Below are positions 49,336 to 56,765 of a stretch of 58,309 bases of DNA, one piece after another. The position numbers and the translations under genes are program-made. The DNA lies in IMG/VR virus record IMGVR_UViG_3300032326_000971, positions 1 to 58,309 of that record. One strand, written 5' to 3'. How positions within the stretch are numbered: position 1 is the first letter of the stretch; each line of letters opens with the position of its first letter. A model generated the notes under the pieces. It was not told where the DNA came from. It saw nothing but the letters and a program-made list of their open reading frames with translations, and did not search any database. The DNA comes from a virus.

Positions 49336-49559
49336 ATCAAGTAAAAGAAATTCTATTGTCTTACATTGCTAAGTACAACAATCCAAGTGATGAGCAGAAA
49401 GAAATAGCTGAAAAAAGGCTTGAAATATGTTCTGGATGTGAGTTTTGGGTTCAATCTGCCATAAGGGATTATTGTAGCAAATGTGGTTGTACTACAAGTG
49501 CAAAGGTGTTTAGTCCCAAAGGTGCTGACGCTTGCCCTGAAAAAAAATGGACAGTTTAA
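49332..49559 (+). CDS. DUF6171-like small zinc protein
   Basis: 75 residues with RLEICSGCEFW, YCSKCGCTTSAKVFSPKGAD and ACP, a Cys-rich fold of the type called DUF6171 (C-x2-C / C-x2-C-x-C / C). It overlaps the previous gene by four bases and is the last gene of the island. The role is unknown. Confidence 0.75.
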   Translation: MNQVKEILLSYIAKYNNPSDEQKEIAEKRLEICSGCEFWVQSAIRDYCSKCGCTTSAKVFSPKGADACPEKKWTV

Positions 49560-49581
49560 TATTATATAACTAAATTAATGT

Positions 49582-49589
49582 TATATTTG
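49582..49589 (+). promoter_or_regulatory. Bacteroidota -7 element TATATTTG before the lysis genes
   Basis: Exact TAnnTTTG match 13 bases before the ATG at 49603, preceded by CTAAATTAATG, a partial form of the AT-only box. Confidence 0.7.
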
Positions 49590-49602
49590 GGAAAAAATTG
49601 AG

Positions 49603-49785
49603 ATGACTAATCATAATCAAGCTGACATATCTGCAACAGTTAGTATTTTAGGAGCGGTTGTTACAGTAAGTAACATACAGCCAATTGTTAGTCTTTTTGC
49701 AGGTTTGGTGGCAATAGTTTCAGGTATATTTGCAATCAGATATTACTACTGGAAAACTAAACATTTAAACAATGGCAGCAATTAA
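49603..49785 (+). CDS. small membrane protein, holin-like (60 aa)
   Basis: 60 residues with hydrophobic segments at about 12-25 and 27-45 and a basic end (YYYWKTKH). The two-helix topology and its place at the head of the lysis cassette make a holin or antiholin plausible. No family recognised. Confidence 0.65.
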   Translation: MTNHNQADISATVSILGAVVTVSNIQPIVSLFAGLVAIVSGIFAIRYYYWKTKHLNNGSN

Positions 49786-50344
49786 GAATATACTTATAAT
49801 CTTATTACTTTTGGTAATAGGATTTTTTATTTTTAGTGATCCCAAGTACATTGGTGACAATACTTCTGCTATTATCATTACAAAAAGAGATACTCTTTAT
49901 AAGACTGATACATTAACAAAATACAAGAAAGGGGATCAAATACCTTATTATATTTTAGATTACGATATTCATACTGTAGAATTTCACGATACAATTCACG
50001 ATACAGTTGAAGCTTTAAAGGATTTTACAGCTGTAAAAGTTTACACAGATACATTCCGTATAGATACAGCTAATTATGTATCAGTTCAAGATACTGTTTC
50101 TAGAAATAAAATATTAGGCAGACTTTACGGTTCTCATTTCACTCAAAAAACCATAGTGGTAACTAATGATATATACCATAAGCCCAAAAACGAGTTTTTT
50201 GTGGGTTTAATTGGCGATTTAAGGCGTTTTGATAACAAAATAGGTGTAGGGGTGGGATTGAATTATAAGAAGCCACATGAGTCATATACGATTAATTTTA
50301 CCACAAATCAAATTAGTTTAGGATTATATAAAAAATTATTTTAA
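49772..50344 (+). CDS. N-anchored membrane protein with beta-rich C-terminus (190 aa)
   Basis: An N-terminal membrane anchor (about 7-24) is followed by a Thr/Asp-rich region with repeats of DT-x-YKTDT type, then a C-terminal 50 residues of alternating strands ending in Phe (VGLIGDLRRFDNKIGVGVGL to LYKKLF), like the last hairpins of an outer-membrane beta protein. The N-terminal half is like DUF6808 proteins of Bacteroidota. A fused spanin spanning both membranes is an attractive but unproven idea. Overlaps the previous gene by 14 bases. Confidence 0.6.
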   Translation: MAAIKNILIILLLLVIGFFIFSDPKYIGDNTSAIIITKRDTLYKTDTLTKYKKGDQIPYYILDYDIHTVEFHDTIHDTVEALKDFTAVKVYTDTFRIDTANYVSVQDTVSRNKILGRLYGSHFTQKTIVVTNDIYHKPKNEFFVGLIGDLRRFDNKIGVGVGLNYKKPHESYTINFTTNQISLGLYKKLF

Positions 50345-50649
50345 TGGCAACGACTAAAAAAACAAGCGTAACTCCTTCATTACTGCCAATGGATTTTAAA
50401 ACATTCGCTAAAAATCCAGTAGTAGCTACTTTATTCATTGTACTGGGAGCTATTGGCTATTTATATATTGACGTAAGAAGCACTTTTAAGGAACAAGCGG
50501 TATCACAAGGTGCTAGAATTGAGAAGATTGAGGGCAGATTGGATCTTGTTCAGGACGCACTAAGAAGAAGCGATTCGGTTAAAGCGGTTACTAGCACTCA
50601 ATTAAGTACTTTAAGGGAAATGGGTGCCATAAAATCTACTGTAAAATAA
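50344..50649 (+). CDS. membrane-anchored coiled-coil protein, i-spanin candidate (101 aa)
   Basis: 101 residues: short cytoplasmic part, one membrane helix (PVVATLFIVLGAIGYLYIDV, about 25-44), then a coiled-coil tail (EKIEGRLDLVQDALRRSDSV). It overlaps the preceding stop and the next start (TAATG). The topology is that of an inner-membrane spanin subunit. Confidence 0.6.
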   Translation: MATTKKTSVTPSLLPMDFKTFAKNPVVATLFIVLGAIGYLYIDVRSTFKEQAVSQGARIEKIEGRLDLVQDALRRSDSVKAVTSTQLSTLREMGAIKSTVK

Positions 50650-50987
50650 TGAAGTGGATTTTTGCTATATTTGTCTTAGGTGCTTATAGTTGTCAATCAA
50701 CAACGGCACAAAAACAAGATGAATCATTAAAAAAAGATGCTGATTTTGAGAGTTTGATGAAACAAGTGAAAGCTACCGATGAGCTTACTTTTAAGATTAG
50801 CGCAGAGGCTACCAAAGAGCAGAAAAAAATAGTAGAAGAGACAGTAAATAAGATTGTAACTTTGAAGGAGGAGAATAAAGATTTAAAAAAAGAATTAGAT
50901 GAAGCAAAAGCAAAGCTTGATAGTGCTAGTGTTGATACTCTTATCCCATTCCATATTAGCCCAATATCCAATAAAAAGGATTTTTAA
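50649..50987 (+). CDS. probable lipoprotein, o-spanin candidate (112 aa)
   Basis: 112 residues with a hydrophobic signal sequence ending GAYSC (Cys15 as the modification site). The -3 residue is Ala instead of the more usual Leu, so the lipobox is weak. A helical/coiled-coil body follows, then a polar end. Its last 89 bases also encode the signal peptide of the next gene in another frame. Confidence 0.65.
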   Translation: MKWIFAIFVLGAYSCQSTTAQKQDESLKKDADFESLMKQVKATDELTFKISAEATKEQKKIVEETVNKIVTLKEENKDLKKELDEAKAKLDSASVDTLIPFHISPISNKKDF

Positions 50988-51315
50988 GGGTGATTCGGTG
51001 GTTATAATGAAAGTATCGCAAGCTGACACAATTAATCTATTATATAAAACTTATAACGACACAATAGCAGATTTAAAAAATTCAATTACTCAAAAAAGAT
51101 TTCAATATGATAGCATTAATCAAGAAATTCGTATTAAGCAAGATAGCTTGTTTAATTGGAAATGGAAATACGAAGCAAATAGAAAAGCTTATACCGAAAG
51201 ACAAAGCGACTACTGGCAAACCGAAAAAATCCACGAAGCGAGCAAAATCATCCTTGTCGCAATAATATTATTGCAATTTCATACAATTTCCTCATTGCAG
51301 AATAAGGTACGATGA
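50899..51315 (+). CDS. signal-bearing coiled-coil protein with C-terminal membrane helix (138 aa)
   Basis: 138 residues: signal-like MKQKQSLIVLVLILLSHSIL at the start, with a possible cleavage site after Ala-Gln, a periplasmic coiled coil (DTIADLKNSITQKRFQYDSI), and a C-terminal membrane helix (KIILVAIILLQFHTI). The gene starts within the lipoprotein gene, 89 bases before its stop, in another frame. Both products are well-formed, so the overlap is probably genuine and looks like an Rz/Rz1-type spanin pair. Confidence 0.6.
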   Translation: MKQKQSLIVLVLILLSHSILAQYPIKRIFKGDSVVIMKVSQADTINLLYKTYNDTIADLKNSITQKRFQYDSINQEIRIKQDSLFNWKWKYEANRKAYTERQSDYWQTEKIHEASKIILVAIILLQFHTISSLQNKVR

Positions 51316-51345
51316 GTTTATTAAATATTAAAAAATAAAAATAAC

Positions 51346-51573
51346 ATGAAACAGTTTTTTTGTGACGAATCAGGTCAATTAAGTATGAAACGAATCTGCG
51401 GTTTGTTTTGTACTATATCATTATGTGTTACTATGTACCATAATAGTTTTAGTGATGAGCATACGGTGCCATCTACAGTTTTAGTGCAATCGGTGGCTTT
51501 ATTGGCATTTGGGTGCTTAGGTTTAACATCAGCAGAAAAAATATTTAAAAAAGAAAATAAAATAGAAGAATAA
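51346..51573 (+). CDS. holin candidate (75 aa, two membrane segments)
   Basis: MKQFFCDESGQLSMKRICGL and two hydrophobic segments (about 17-31 and 43-60) with a basic end. This order, a short charged start with a D/N-x-x-G-x-x-S-x-x-R pattern then two helices, is one I recall from Bacteroidota phage holins. It lies directly before the endolysin with one base of overlap. Confidence 0.75.
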   Translation: MKQFFCDESGQLSMKRICGLFCTISLCVTMYHNSFSDEHTVPSTVLVQSVALLAFGCLGLTSAEKIFKKENKIEE

Positions 51574-52211
51574 TGATAACAGCAGAACAATTAAAGAAAA
51601 TTTGCCCTAATCTTAAATTAGAAAGAGCAACTACATTGGCAGAACTTATCAATAAGGTATGCCCTAAGTATAATATTAACAATCCAGCAAGATTGCAAGC
51701 CTTTATTGCACAAATCGCACATGAAAGCGGTGGGTTTACAATTAAGCAAGAGAATATGAATTATACTACTCCTGCAAGACTTGTAGCTATTTGGCCATCC
51801 AGATTTAATTTGACTGGTGAAGGTGGTAAAGCAAATGCTAATAACTATGTTCGTAATGCGGAAAAATTAGCTAACAAAGTTTATGCTAACAGAATGGGTA
51901 ATGGCGATGCAGAGAGCGGGGATGGTTACAGATATAGAGGTGGCGGTTTTATGCAATTGACTGGCAAAGAGTCTTATGAGGCTTACGCAAAGCATATCGG
52001 AATGGATATAGCAAAAGCGGCCGAATTGGTACATGATACTGATGAATACGCATTGGATTCAGCATGTTGGGAGTTTGCAATTGATAAAAAATTAAATGAC
52101 GATGCTGATGCGAAAGATTTTGTTACTATAACAAAGAGAATTAATGGTGGCACAATTGGTTTGACTGAAAGATTAAAATACTATAATCAAGCTCAACAAG
52201 TCATCGTTTAA
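51573..52211 (+). CDS. GH19 endolysin (chitinase-like lysozyme)
   Basis: A 212-residue glycoside hydrolase of family 19 that would cut peptidoglycan at lysis. AQIAHESGGF contains the first catalytic Glu (Glu51) and KQENMNY the second (Glu60). YRYRGGGFMQLTGKESYEAY is the family's conserved R-G-x-x-Q-L-T block. No signal peptide, so release would depend on the holin. The start overlaps the holin stop. Confidence 0.9.
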   Translation: MITAEQLKKICPNLKLERATTLAELINKVCPKYNINNPARLQAFIAQIAHESGGFTIKQENMNYTTPARLVAIWPSRFNLTGEGGKANANNYVRNAEKLANKVYANRMGNGDAESGDGYRYRGGGFMQLTGKESYEAYAKHIGMDIAKAAELVHDTDEYALDSACWEFAIDKKLNDDADAKDFVTITKRINGGTIGLTERLKYYNQAQQVIV

Positions 52212-52220
52212 AATCAACAT

Positions 52221-53228
52221 ATGGCATCCACAAATGGTAATGCAAAAATATCAAGGGAATATAGGAGTAAATATCCTGATATGCCCTCTAAAAAATTAGC
52301 TAGAATTATTTACAAAGAGAATAATTTGGCTTTCAAAAATTGGGAGTCGGCTTTATCTTCATTGAGATATATTGAAGGCAAATTCGGTGAAAAGCACCGA
52401 TTGAAATCTACTGTAAAAAACAGCGAGTATTTTAAGGAAGAAGAAAGAGCGAGAAACCCGTACAAATTGCCTGCTTCGGATGAAACAGCATTTGAGCCAT
52501 ATGTATTTAAAGGGCATAAGAAAGTTTTAATTCTTTCCGATATCCACGTTCCGTACCACAGTATAGATGCGATAACGGCCGCCATTCAGTACGCCAAGAA
52601 AAGCAAGCCAGACGCTCTCCTTTTAAACGGAGATACAATAGACTGCCATAGGCTTAGTCGGTTTATAAAGGATCCCAAGAAGCGTAACTTTAAGCTAGAA
52701 TTAGACACGTTCAAGGCTCTATTTGATGTATTTGAAAAGGAATTAAAGTGCAAAATATATTTTAAGATAGGGAACCACGAGGAGAGATATGAGCATTTTC
52801 TTTATGAGAAAGCCGGAGAGCTAGTGGGCATAGAAGAATTTGAATTTGAGAATATTATCAAGGCCAGGGCCAGGGGCATAGAAATCATTGGGGACAAAAG
52901 GCCAATGAAATTAAACAACCTTTGGGGAATACACGGACACGAATACGTGGGCGGGATATCTGCTCCAGTAAACCCTGCTAGGGGATTGTTCCTAAAAGCT
53001 AAGGTTAGTACTTTTCAAGGTCATAATCATCAAACGAGTGAACATACGGAGCCTACCTTGACTGGTAAAATGGTTACAACTTGGTCTTTGGGTTGTCTAA
53101 GTGAATTGCATCCAGCATACATGCCACTTAACAAATGGAACCACGGCTTTGCAGAGGTGGATTTAGATCCTAACGGAGAAGATTTTGAATTTAATAATAA
53201 GCGTATCTTTAAGGGCAAAATATTATAA
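52221..53228 (+). CDS. metallophosphoesterase with N-terminal HTH-like domain
   Basis: 335 residues. N-terminal 70 form helices like an HTH (PSKKLARIIYKENNLAFKNW). The main domain has a calcineurin-type set: LSDIHVP (Asp107, His109), NGDTID (Asp138), GNHEER (Asn185, His186), HGHEYV (His240) and QGHNHQ (His268, His270). Phosphodiester, nucleotide or DNA-end hydrolysis is possible. It follows the endolysin in the plus strand; its role in the phage is not known. Confidence 0.85.
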   Translation: MASTNGNAKISREYRSKYPDMPSKKLARIIYKENNLAFKNWESALSSLRYIEGKFGEKHRLKSTVKNSEYFKEEERARNPYKLPASDETAFEPYVFKGHKKVLILSDIHVPYHSIDAITAAIQYAKKSKPDALLLNGDTIDCHRLSRFIKDPKKRNFKLELDTFKALFDVFEKELKCKIYFKIGNHEERYEHFLYEKAGELVGIEEFEFENIIKARARGIEIIGDKRPMKLNNLWGIHGHEYVGGISAPVNPARGLFLKAKVSTFQGHNHQTSEHTEPTLTGKMVTTWSLGCLSELHPAYMPLNKWNHGFAEVDLDPNGEDFEFNNKRIFKGKIL

Positions 53229-53231
53229 TGT

Positions 53232-53645
53232 ATGAAGCCGAAGTTATACAAGACTTACACGTATAAAATACCCACTTTTTACGTTACCCTTAAAATAATG
53301 GTGGCAGAGAAGATGGCCAATATGCTGACTGATAAAATTTTTGAATTAGATGATAACAGAGATAGCTATGCAAAAACAGCAGCAGCCTTGTGTTTAACCT
53401 ACAAAGATGATATTTATATCTGTCTGCCAACGGAGGGTAAATTTGCTACGGAGTTTATGTTCCACGAGATTATCCACGCTAAAAACTTTATATACTCAAA
53501 GAGAGGTGTCAAACTTGATGTAGATAATGATGAGAATGAAGCATACCTTGTTCAATATATTTATAGCAAATGTGAGGACGCTAAAAAGAAATTCGCTAAA
53601 TTTACTTTAAATTCTCAACCCCCTCCCAACAATGCGAGCTTATAG
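53232..53645 (+). CDS. zincin-like metalloprotease (HExxH)
   Basis: 137 residues with FMFHEIIHAKNFI, an HExxH zinc site (His78, Glu79, His82), and ENEAYLVQYI at 101-110, where Glu103 would be a third ligand. No signal peptide; small cytoplasmic zincins of phages and mobile elements can be antirestriction or host-takeover proteases. Substrate unknown. Overlaps the next small gene by 14 bases. Confidence 0.75.
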   Translation: MKPKLYKTYTYKIPTFYVTLKIMVAEKMANMLTDKIFELDDNRDSYAKTAAALCLTYKDDIYICLPTEGKFATEFMFHEIIHAKNFIYSKRGVKLDVDNDENEAYLVQYIYSKCEDAKKKFAKFTLNSQPPPNNASL

Positions 53646-53802
53646 AGTATATTTCAAAAAGAACGGCATAAACCTAACTAAATTGGTCTATGCCGAGTCT
53701 TTATTAGAAGTGCTTAATCAATTTAAGGGTATTGATGTTTTAATGGTTAAGGAAATTGATATGCTCCCAGATGGCGATATTGATATTATTTCTTTGAATT
53801 AA
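53632..53802 (+). CDS. small hypothetical protein (56 aa)
   Basis: 56 residues (MRAYRVYFKKNGINLTKLVY, then AESLLEVLNQFKGIDVL), an alpha/beta pattern with an acidic end. Start overlaps the zincin gene; end overlaps the convergent methyltransferase stop by four bases. It is probably real, with no known function. Confidence 0.65.
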   Translation: MRAYRVYFKKNGINLTKLVYAESLLEVLNQFKGIDVLMVKEIDMLPDGDIDIISLN

Positions 53803-54419
53803 CCCCACTGTTCAGCTATTGCCTTTGCTATCCCAATAAAAGTTTTACTTCTTAATTTTCTTCTATCTTCCGCAGTTTTTGAATTTGCTAAAGCATCTGC
53901 ATACCATTTAGGATGGCTTTTGCCGCTTTTAAAAACAGTCCGTTCTCCTTTGCCTACTATATTAGTGGGCCTTAAAAGTGGTAAATTTTTAAGCCATAAA
54001 CAAGTAGTTTTTGTTGCTTCATCTCCAAACATCCAAGGCTGTATAATTTGATCAGGTTTTCTAATTTTGCTAGATATAACCGAAACGGGGTTTTCTATTG
54101 CAATTTTAGGGATATCGGCATCCATTAATTTTTGAACAAAATTTAAGGCCTCTAATTGATTTCTAGCCCTATCCTGATTTATACTTCCATCTTTATTATA
54201 CATATGCCTTGCGCCACTAACGGATAAAAAAGTACAAGGAGGATGTGCAATCATCATATCATACCCCCTCCCTATAAATTCAAAAATATCACCTTGTAAA
54301 TGCCATTCAGGGTGTCCTCCAGAGCAGGGCAAAATATCACAAGAATAAGCTTCATGTCCTAATAATCTAAATTCCTTGGTTATTGTTTGCGATTCTTCAC
54401 ATGCAATTATAATTTTCAT
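53799..54419 (-). CDS. C5-type DNA cytosine methyltransferase-like protein
   Basis: 206 residues. KIIIACEESQTITKEFRLLG is the SAM-binding opening, MMIAHPPCTFLS (Pro60-Pro61-Cys62) is the catalytic Pro-Cys region, and IAIENP (109-111) is the ENV-like motif of C5 methylases. No target-recognition domain is seen; short phage proteins of this family exist. It would protect phage DNA from host restriction, or modify host sites. Last gene of a minus-strand array. Confidence 0.8.
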   Translation of the reverse strand: MKIIIACEESQTITKEFRLLGHEAYSCDILPCSGGHPEWHLQGDIFEFIGRGYDMMIAHPPCTFLSVSGARHMYNKDGSINQDRARNQLEALNFVQKLMDADIPKIAIENPVSVISSKIRKPDQIIQPWMFGDEATKTTCLWLKNLPLLRPTNIVGKGERTVFKSGKSHPKWYADALANSKTAEDRRKLRSKTFIGIAKAIAEQWG

Positions 54420-54610
54420 ATATCAATTTTAATAATTAGTTCATAAGTATCAATGCCATTTGGTTTTACTTCTGCGTTCCATATTTTCAACATTCTTCTT
54501 CTGTGATATACATTATGGAACGTATATTCTCTAATTAGCTTACCGCTTTTAAACAACTGCATTGTCCCTTTTATTGTGTTCCCCCAGTCTTTCGGCTTCT
54601 TTTTCGTCAT
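54416..54610 (-). CDS. small hypothetical protein (64 aa)
   Basis: 64 residues, basic start (MTKKKPKDWGNTIKGTMQLF) and strands after it. Four-base overlap with the methyltransferase start, and partial out-of-frame overlap with the upstream gene. No family. Confidence 0.55.
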   Translation of the reverse strand: MTKKKPKDWGNTIKGTMQLFKSGKLIREYTFHNVYHRRRMLKIWNAEVKPNGIDTYELIIKIDI

Positions 54611-54728
54611 ACTTTTGTTTTAATTCTTTGTAGTCAGCAATTAACTTTTTAATCTTTTCTCGCAAAGCTTCGTTCTCTAGGTTGAGAATATAGTTTTGGC
54701 CTATTTCGTATTTATTTTTCATTTTCAT
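54549..54728 (-). CDS. small coiled-coil protein (59 aa)
   Basis: Start chosen at MKMKNKYEIGQNYILN; a longer open frame to 54857 would lie inside the upstream gene. The remainder, ENEALREKIKKLIADYKELK to the end, is a coiled coil of charged residues. Overlaps the next gene by 62 bases in a different frame. Confidence 0.5.
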   Translation of the reverse strand: MKMKNKYEIGQNYILNLENEALREKIKKLIADYKELKQKYDEKEAERLGEHNKRDNAVV

Positions 54729-54957
54729 CTGCTTCTGGGTTTGGCAATATAAATTTCCTATCGGACAATGGGTTGTTTGCCCATTTGTTATATAGATCAT
54801 ACATTTCCTCAAATCTTTCTTGATCATACCAAGCGTTGTGATATAGTTCTGCCACAATCATTTGTCTCTCATACGGAGTAAAGTCAGCAAAGGTTGTGAA
54901 ATTTTGAGGCTGTATTGGTGTTCCCAATATTTGTTCTACTACTGAAGTTTTTTTCAT
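54712..54957 (-). CDS. small hypothetical protein (81 aa)
   Basis: 81 residues, helical with many aromatics (AELYHNAWYDQERFEEMYDL). The acidic tail overlaps the next gene's start by 17 bases. No family recognised. Confidence 0.65.
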   Translation of the reverse strand: MKKTSVVEQILGTPIQPQNFTTFADFTPYERQMIVAELYHNAWYDQERFEEMYDLYNKWANNPLSDRKFILPNPEADENEK

Positions 54958-54973
54958 TTTGTTTGTTTTAAGT

Positions 54974-55177
54974 TTAAAAATTTACATCTACGGTTAACAC
55001 GTGTACTTTGCCAACTCTATTATATTTAATTACTTCTGGCAATATCATATTTTTTTTTATGCGATATTTTATAGCTTGTTGAGTTAATGAAGCACTAGGG
55101 TTTTTACGGTTTGCCCTAAAATGCTCTGGGTTTACTTTGGTAGCATATTCTTTTACGCTAATTTGTTTAGTTTTCAT
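54974..55177 (-). CDS. small HTH-like protein (67 aa)
   Basis: 67 basic residues; SLTQQAIKYRIKKNMILPEV followed by a strand-rich end (VHVLTVDVNF) resembles a winged-helix/MerR-like DNA-binding fold with a missing first part. Could bind DNA. No family confirmed. Confidence 0.55.
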   Translation of the reverse strand: MKTKQISVKEYATKVNPEHFRANRKNPSASLTQQAIKYRIKKNMILPEVIKYNRVGKVHVLTVDVNF

Positions 55178-55310
55178 TTTTTACTCTGTTATATATTTTT
55201 ACTAATTTAACTAACTCGTTATAATCTTCTGTCTTTACTATCTCTTTGTCTATTTGTCTAAGTTTTTTTCTTTTCTCCCTTTCTTTCTGAGAAAAATATT
55301 TAGTTATCAT
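55167..55310 (-). CDS. small Lys-rich helical protein (47 aa)
   Basis: 47 residues, ITKYFSQKEREKRKKLRQID and so on, mostly one charged helix. It overlaps its neighbours on both sides by 11 bases, fitting the packed array. Moderate support. Confidence 0.5.
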   Translation of the reverse strand: MITKYFSQKEREKRKKLRQIDKEIVKTEDYNELVKLVKIYNRVKNEN

Positions 55311-55512
55311 TTTTATCATTTATTTCCAATGTTTTAAGTATTTCAATTTTTGTTTCTGGTAAATAGCCTTGCATAATTTTGTCAAATTGTTCAGTAGCTT
55401 TTTCTAAGTTTTTTGTATAAGTTTCGTTTACGTGTACCCCATCTTTTGTAATGTGATACCAATTTGTACCGTCAATTTGTGTTTCTTTTACTAATTCGTA
55501 CTTTGTTTTCAT
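55300..55512 (-). CDS. small hypothetical protein (70 aa)
   Basis: 70 residues; KYELVKETQIDGTNWYHITK then helix, a small alpha/beta shape of a type I recall in Bacteroidota phages (short strand pair with a following helix). No function known. Confidence 0.6.
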   Translation of the reverse strand: MKTKYELVKETQIDGTNWYHITKDGVHVNETYTKNLEKATEQFDKIMQGYLPETKIEILKTLEINDKNDN

Positions 55513-55524
55513 AATTATTAATTT

Positions 55525-55767
55525 TTAGTTATTAAAATATTTGTCAAAAATTGGTTCAAATACGCTGAATTTATTTGAAGCCACCGAATTTATCTCCTCT
55601 GTAAATTCTTCCCATTCGCTATCACTAATGTATATTTGCCAATGATCGGCCAGGGATTGCCACATTACAATCAAATCTTCCATATCTACGTATGGCAAAG
55701 AATTGCCTTTAAACATACGATACATAGTATCACATAGCATAGCTTGTTTCGTTAGGTTGTTATCCAT
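55525..55767 (-). CDS. small acidic protein (80 aa)
   Basis: 80 residues, strongly acidic with Trp-rich helices (IVMWQSLADHWQIYISDSEW). No family. Its start lies 16 bases inside the tiny membrane gene upstream. Confidence 0.6.
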   Translation of the reverse strand: MDNNLTKQAMLCDTMYRMFKGNSLPYVDMEDLIVMWQSLADHWQIYISDSEWEEFTEEINSVASNKFSVFEPIFDKYFNN

Positions 55768-55889
55768 TTTATTATTCTTTTAAGTTCAAAAAATAGGTGA
55801 GCAGTTAAGTATAAGCTAATGGCTAAGGGGAAGCCAATAATAAATAAGTGCAAGAATTGAAGCATAGTCTTAATAGATAGCTTAATCAT
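55752..55889 (-). CDS. small membrane protein (45 aa)
   Basis: 45 residues with one long hydrophobic segment (MLQFLHLFIIGFPLAISLYL) and a basic end. Upstream lies an AT-rich stretch with AATTTAATTTATTTTG, like a degenerate form of the promoter box used elsewhere. Small size lowers certainty. Confidence 0.5.
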   Translation of the reverse strand: MIKLSIKTMLQFLHLFIIGFPLAISLYLTAHLFFELKRIIKWITT

Positions 55890-55971
55890 AGTGTCTGGTT
55901 TGGTTTGTAAAAATAGGTATTATTTTGTTTATAGCAAAATAAATTAAATTAATAAACTTGCTACTCTGGGT

Positions 55972-56226
55972 TTATGAATATACTTGAAATCTCTCAATAA
56001 CACTATAATACTTATCGTATAGATCGTTGAATATATCTTGTGCTCTTTCCGAGTACCTAGTGCCGTTATCATCTTCAACAATCATACTACCCAGTCTGTA
56101 ATCCCAATTTATTTTCATTTCCATTTCGGCTAGTTCACTAGCTAATTCTAGTATATTAACGGTAATATTACCCTTTAATTCAACTATTTCTTTTTGGTAT
56201 TTTAAAATATCTTGTTCGTTTGTCAT
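55972..56226 (-). CDS. small acidic helical protein (84 aa)
   Basis: 84 residues, heavily helical (QDILKYQKEIVELKGNITVN, ELASELAEMEMKINWDYRL). It has the repeated leader (copy at 56224) directly before its ATG. Followed by a TAAACCCAGAGT sequence after the stop. No family. Confidence 0.6.
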   Translation of the reverse strand: MTNEQDILKYQKEIVELKGNITVNILELASELAEMEMKINWDYRLGSMIVEDDNGTRYSERAQDIFNDLYDKYYSVIERFQVYS

Positions 56227-56238
56227 AAAATTTAGTTT

Positions 56239-56559
56239 TTAGTTAGAAATTCTCTTTTGAGTTTGGAAATTTTCTGCGTCAATGTAATGGCACAAATCCT
56301 CAATTTCCTCCAATAATTCAATGCTTAATTCTTCATAGGTCAAATAGTAAGGGTTGCTAACTGGATCGCTTGTAAAACTATTGGAGTCGTAAATGTTAAT
56401 CTCTACGCTATCTTTGTAAAAGTGTTCGGCTAATGCTACTAATGTCCCCATTTGATTAACAGCTGGTAATGAGGCAATATCTTCATATTCACCAATTGAA
56501 AAGCTACCATTTTCTTGTATAATTTTTTTAATGTAGGTAATTGTATTTTTTTTGCTCAT
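56239..56559 (-). CDS. small acidic protein (106 aa)
   Basis: 106 residues, helical start (TYIKKIIQENGSFSIGEYED) then acidic segment YEELSIELLEEIEDLCHYID. The start has the repeated leader. No family recognised. Confidence 0.6.
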   Translation of the reverse strand: MSKKNTITYIKKIIQENGSFSIGEYEDIASLPAVNQMGTLVALAEHFYKDSVEINIYDSNSFTSDPVSNPYYLTYEELSIELLEEIEDLCHYIDAENFQTQKRISN

Positions 56560-56569
56560 AAAATTTAGT

Positions 56570-56755
56570 TTAATTGTTTGTTAATTCAGCCATATTGTTA
56601 TTAATTAAATAATCAGCTATGTCTTTGTTAGTTTTTACATACCAATTATTGTTGCTATTTGTTATTATTGCTTCTAGTGGATTTATATCCCATTCTTCGG
56701 TATATCTATCCCAATTATCAATACTTACGAGTAGCTTTAATTTAATTGTTCCCAT
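56570..56755 (-). CDS. small hypothetical protein (61 aa)
   Basis: Start chosen at MGTIKLKLLVSIDNWDR, directly after the repeated leader; the frame is open to 56782 but the extra residues are translated leader sequence. A compact alpha/beta protein. No family. Confidence 0.6.
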   Translation of the reverse strand: MGTIKLKLLVSIDNWDRYTEEWDINPLEAIITNSNNNWYVKTNKDIADYLINNNMAELTNN

Positions 56756-56765
56756 AAAATTTAGT

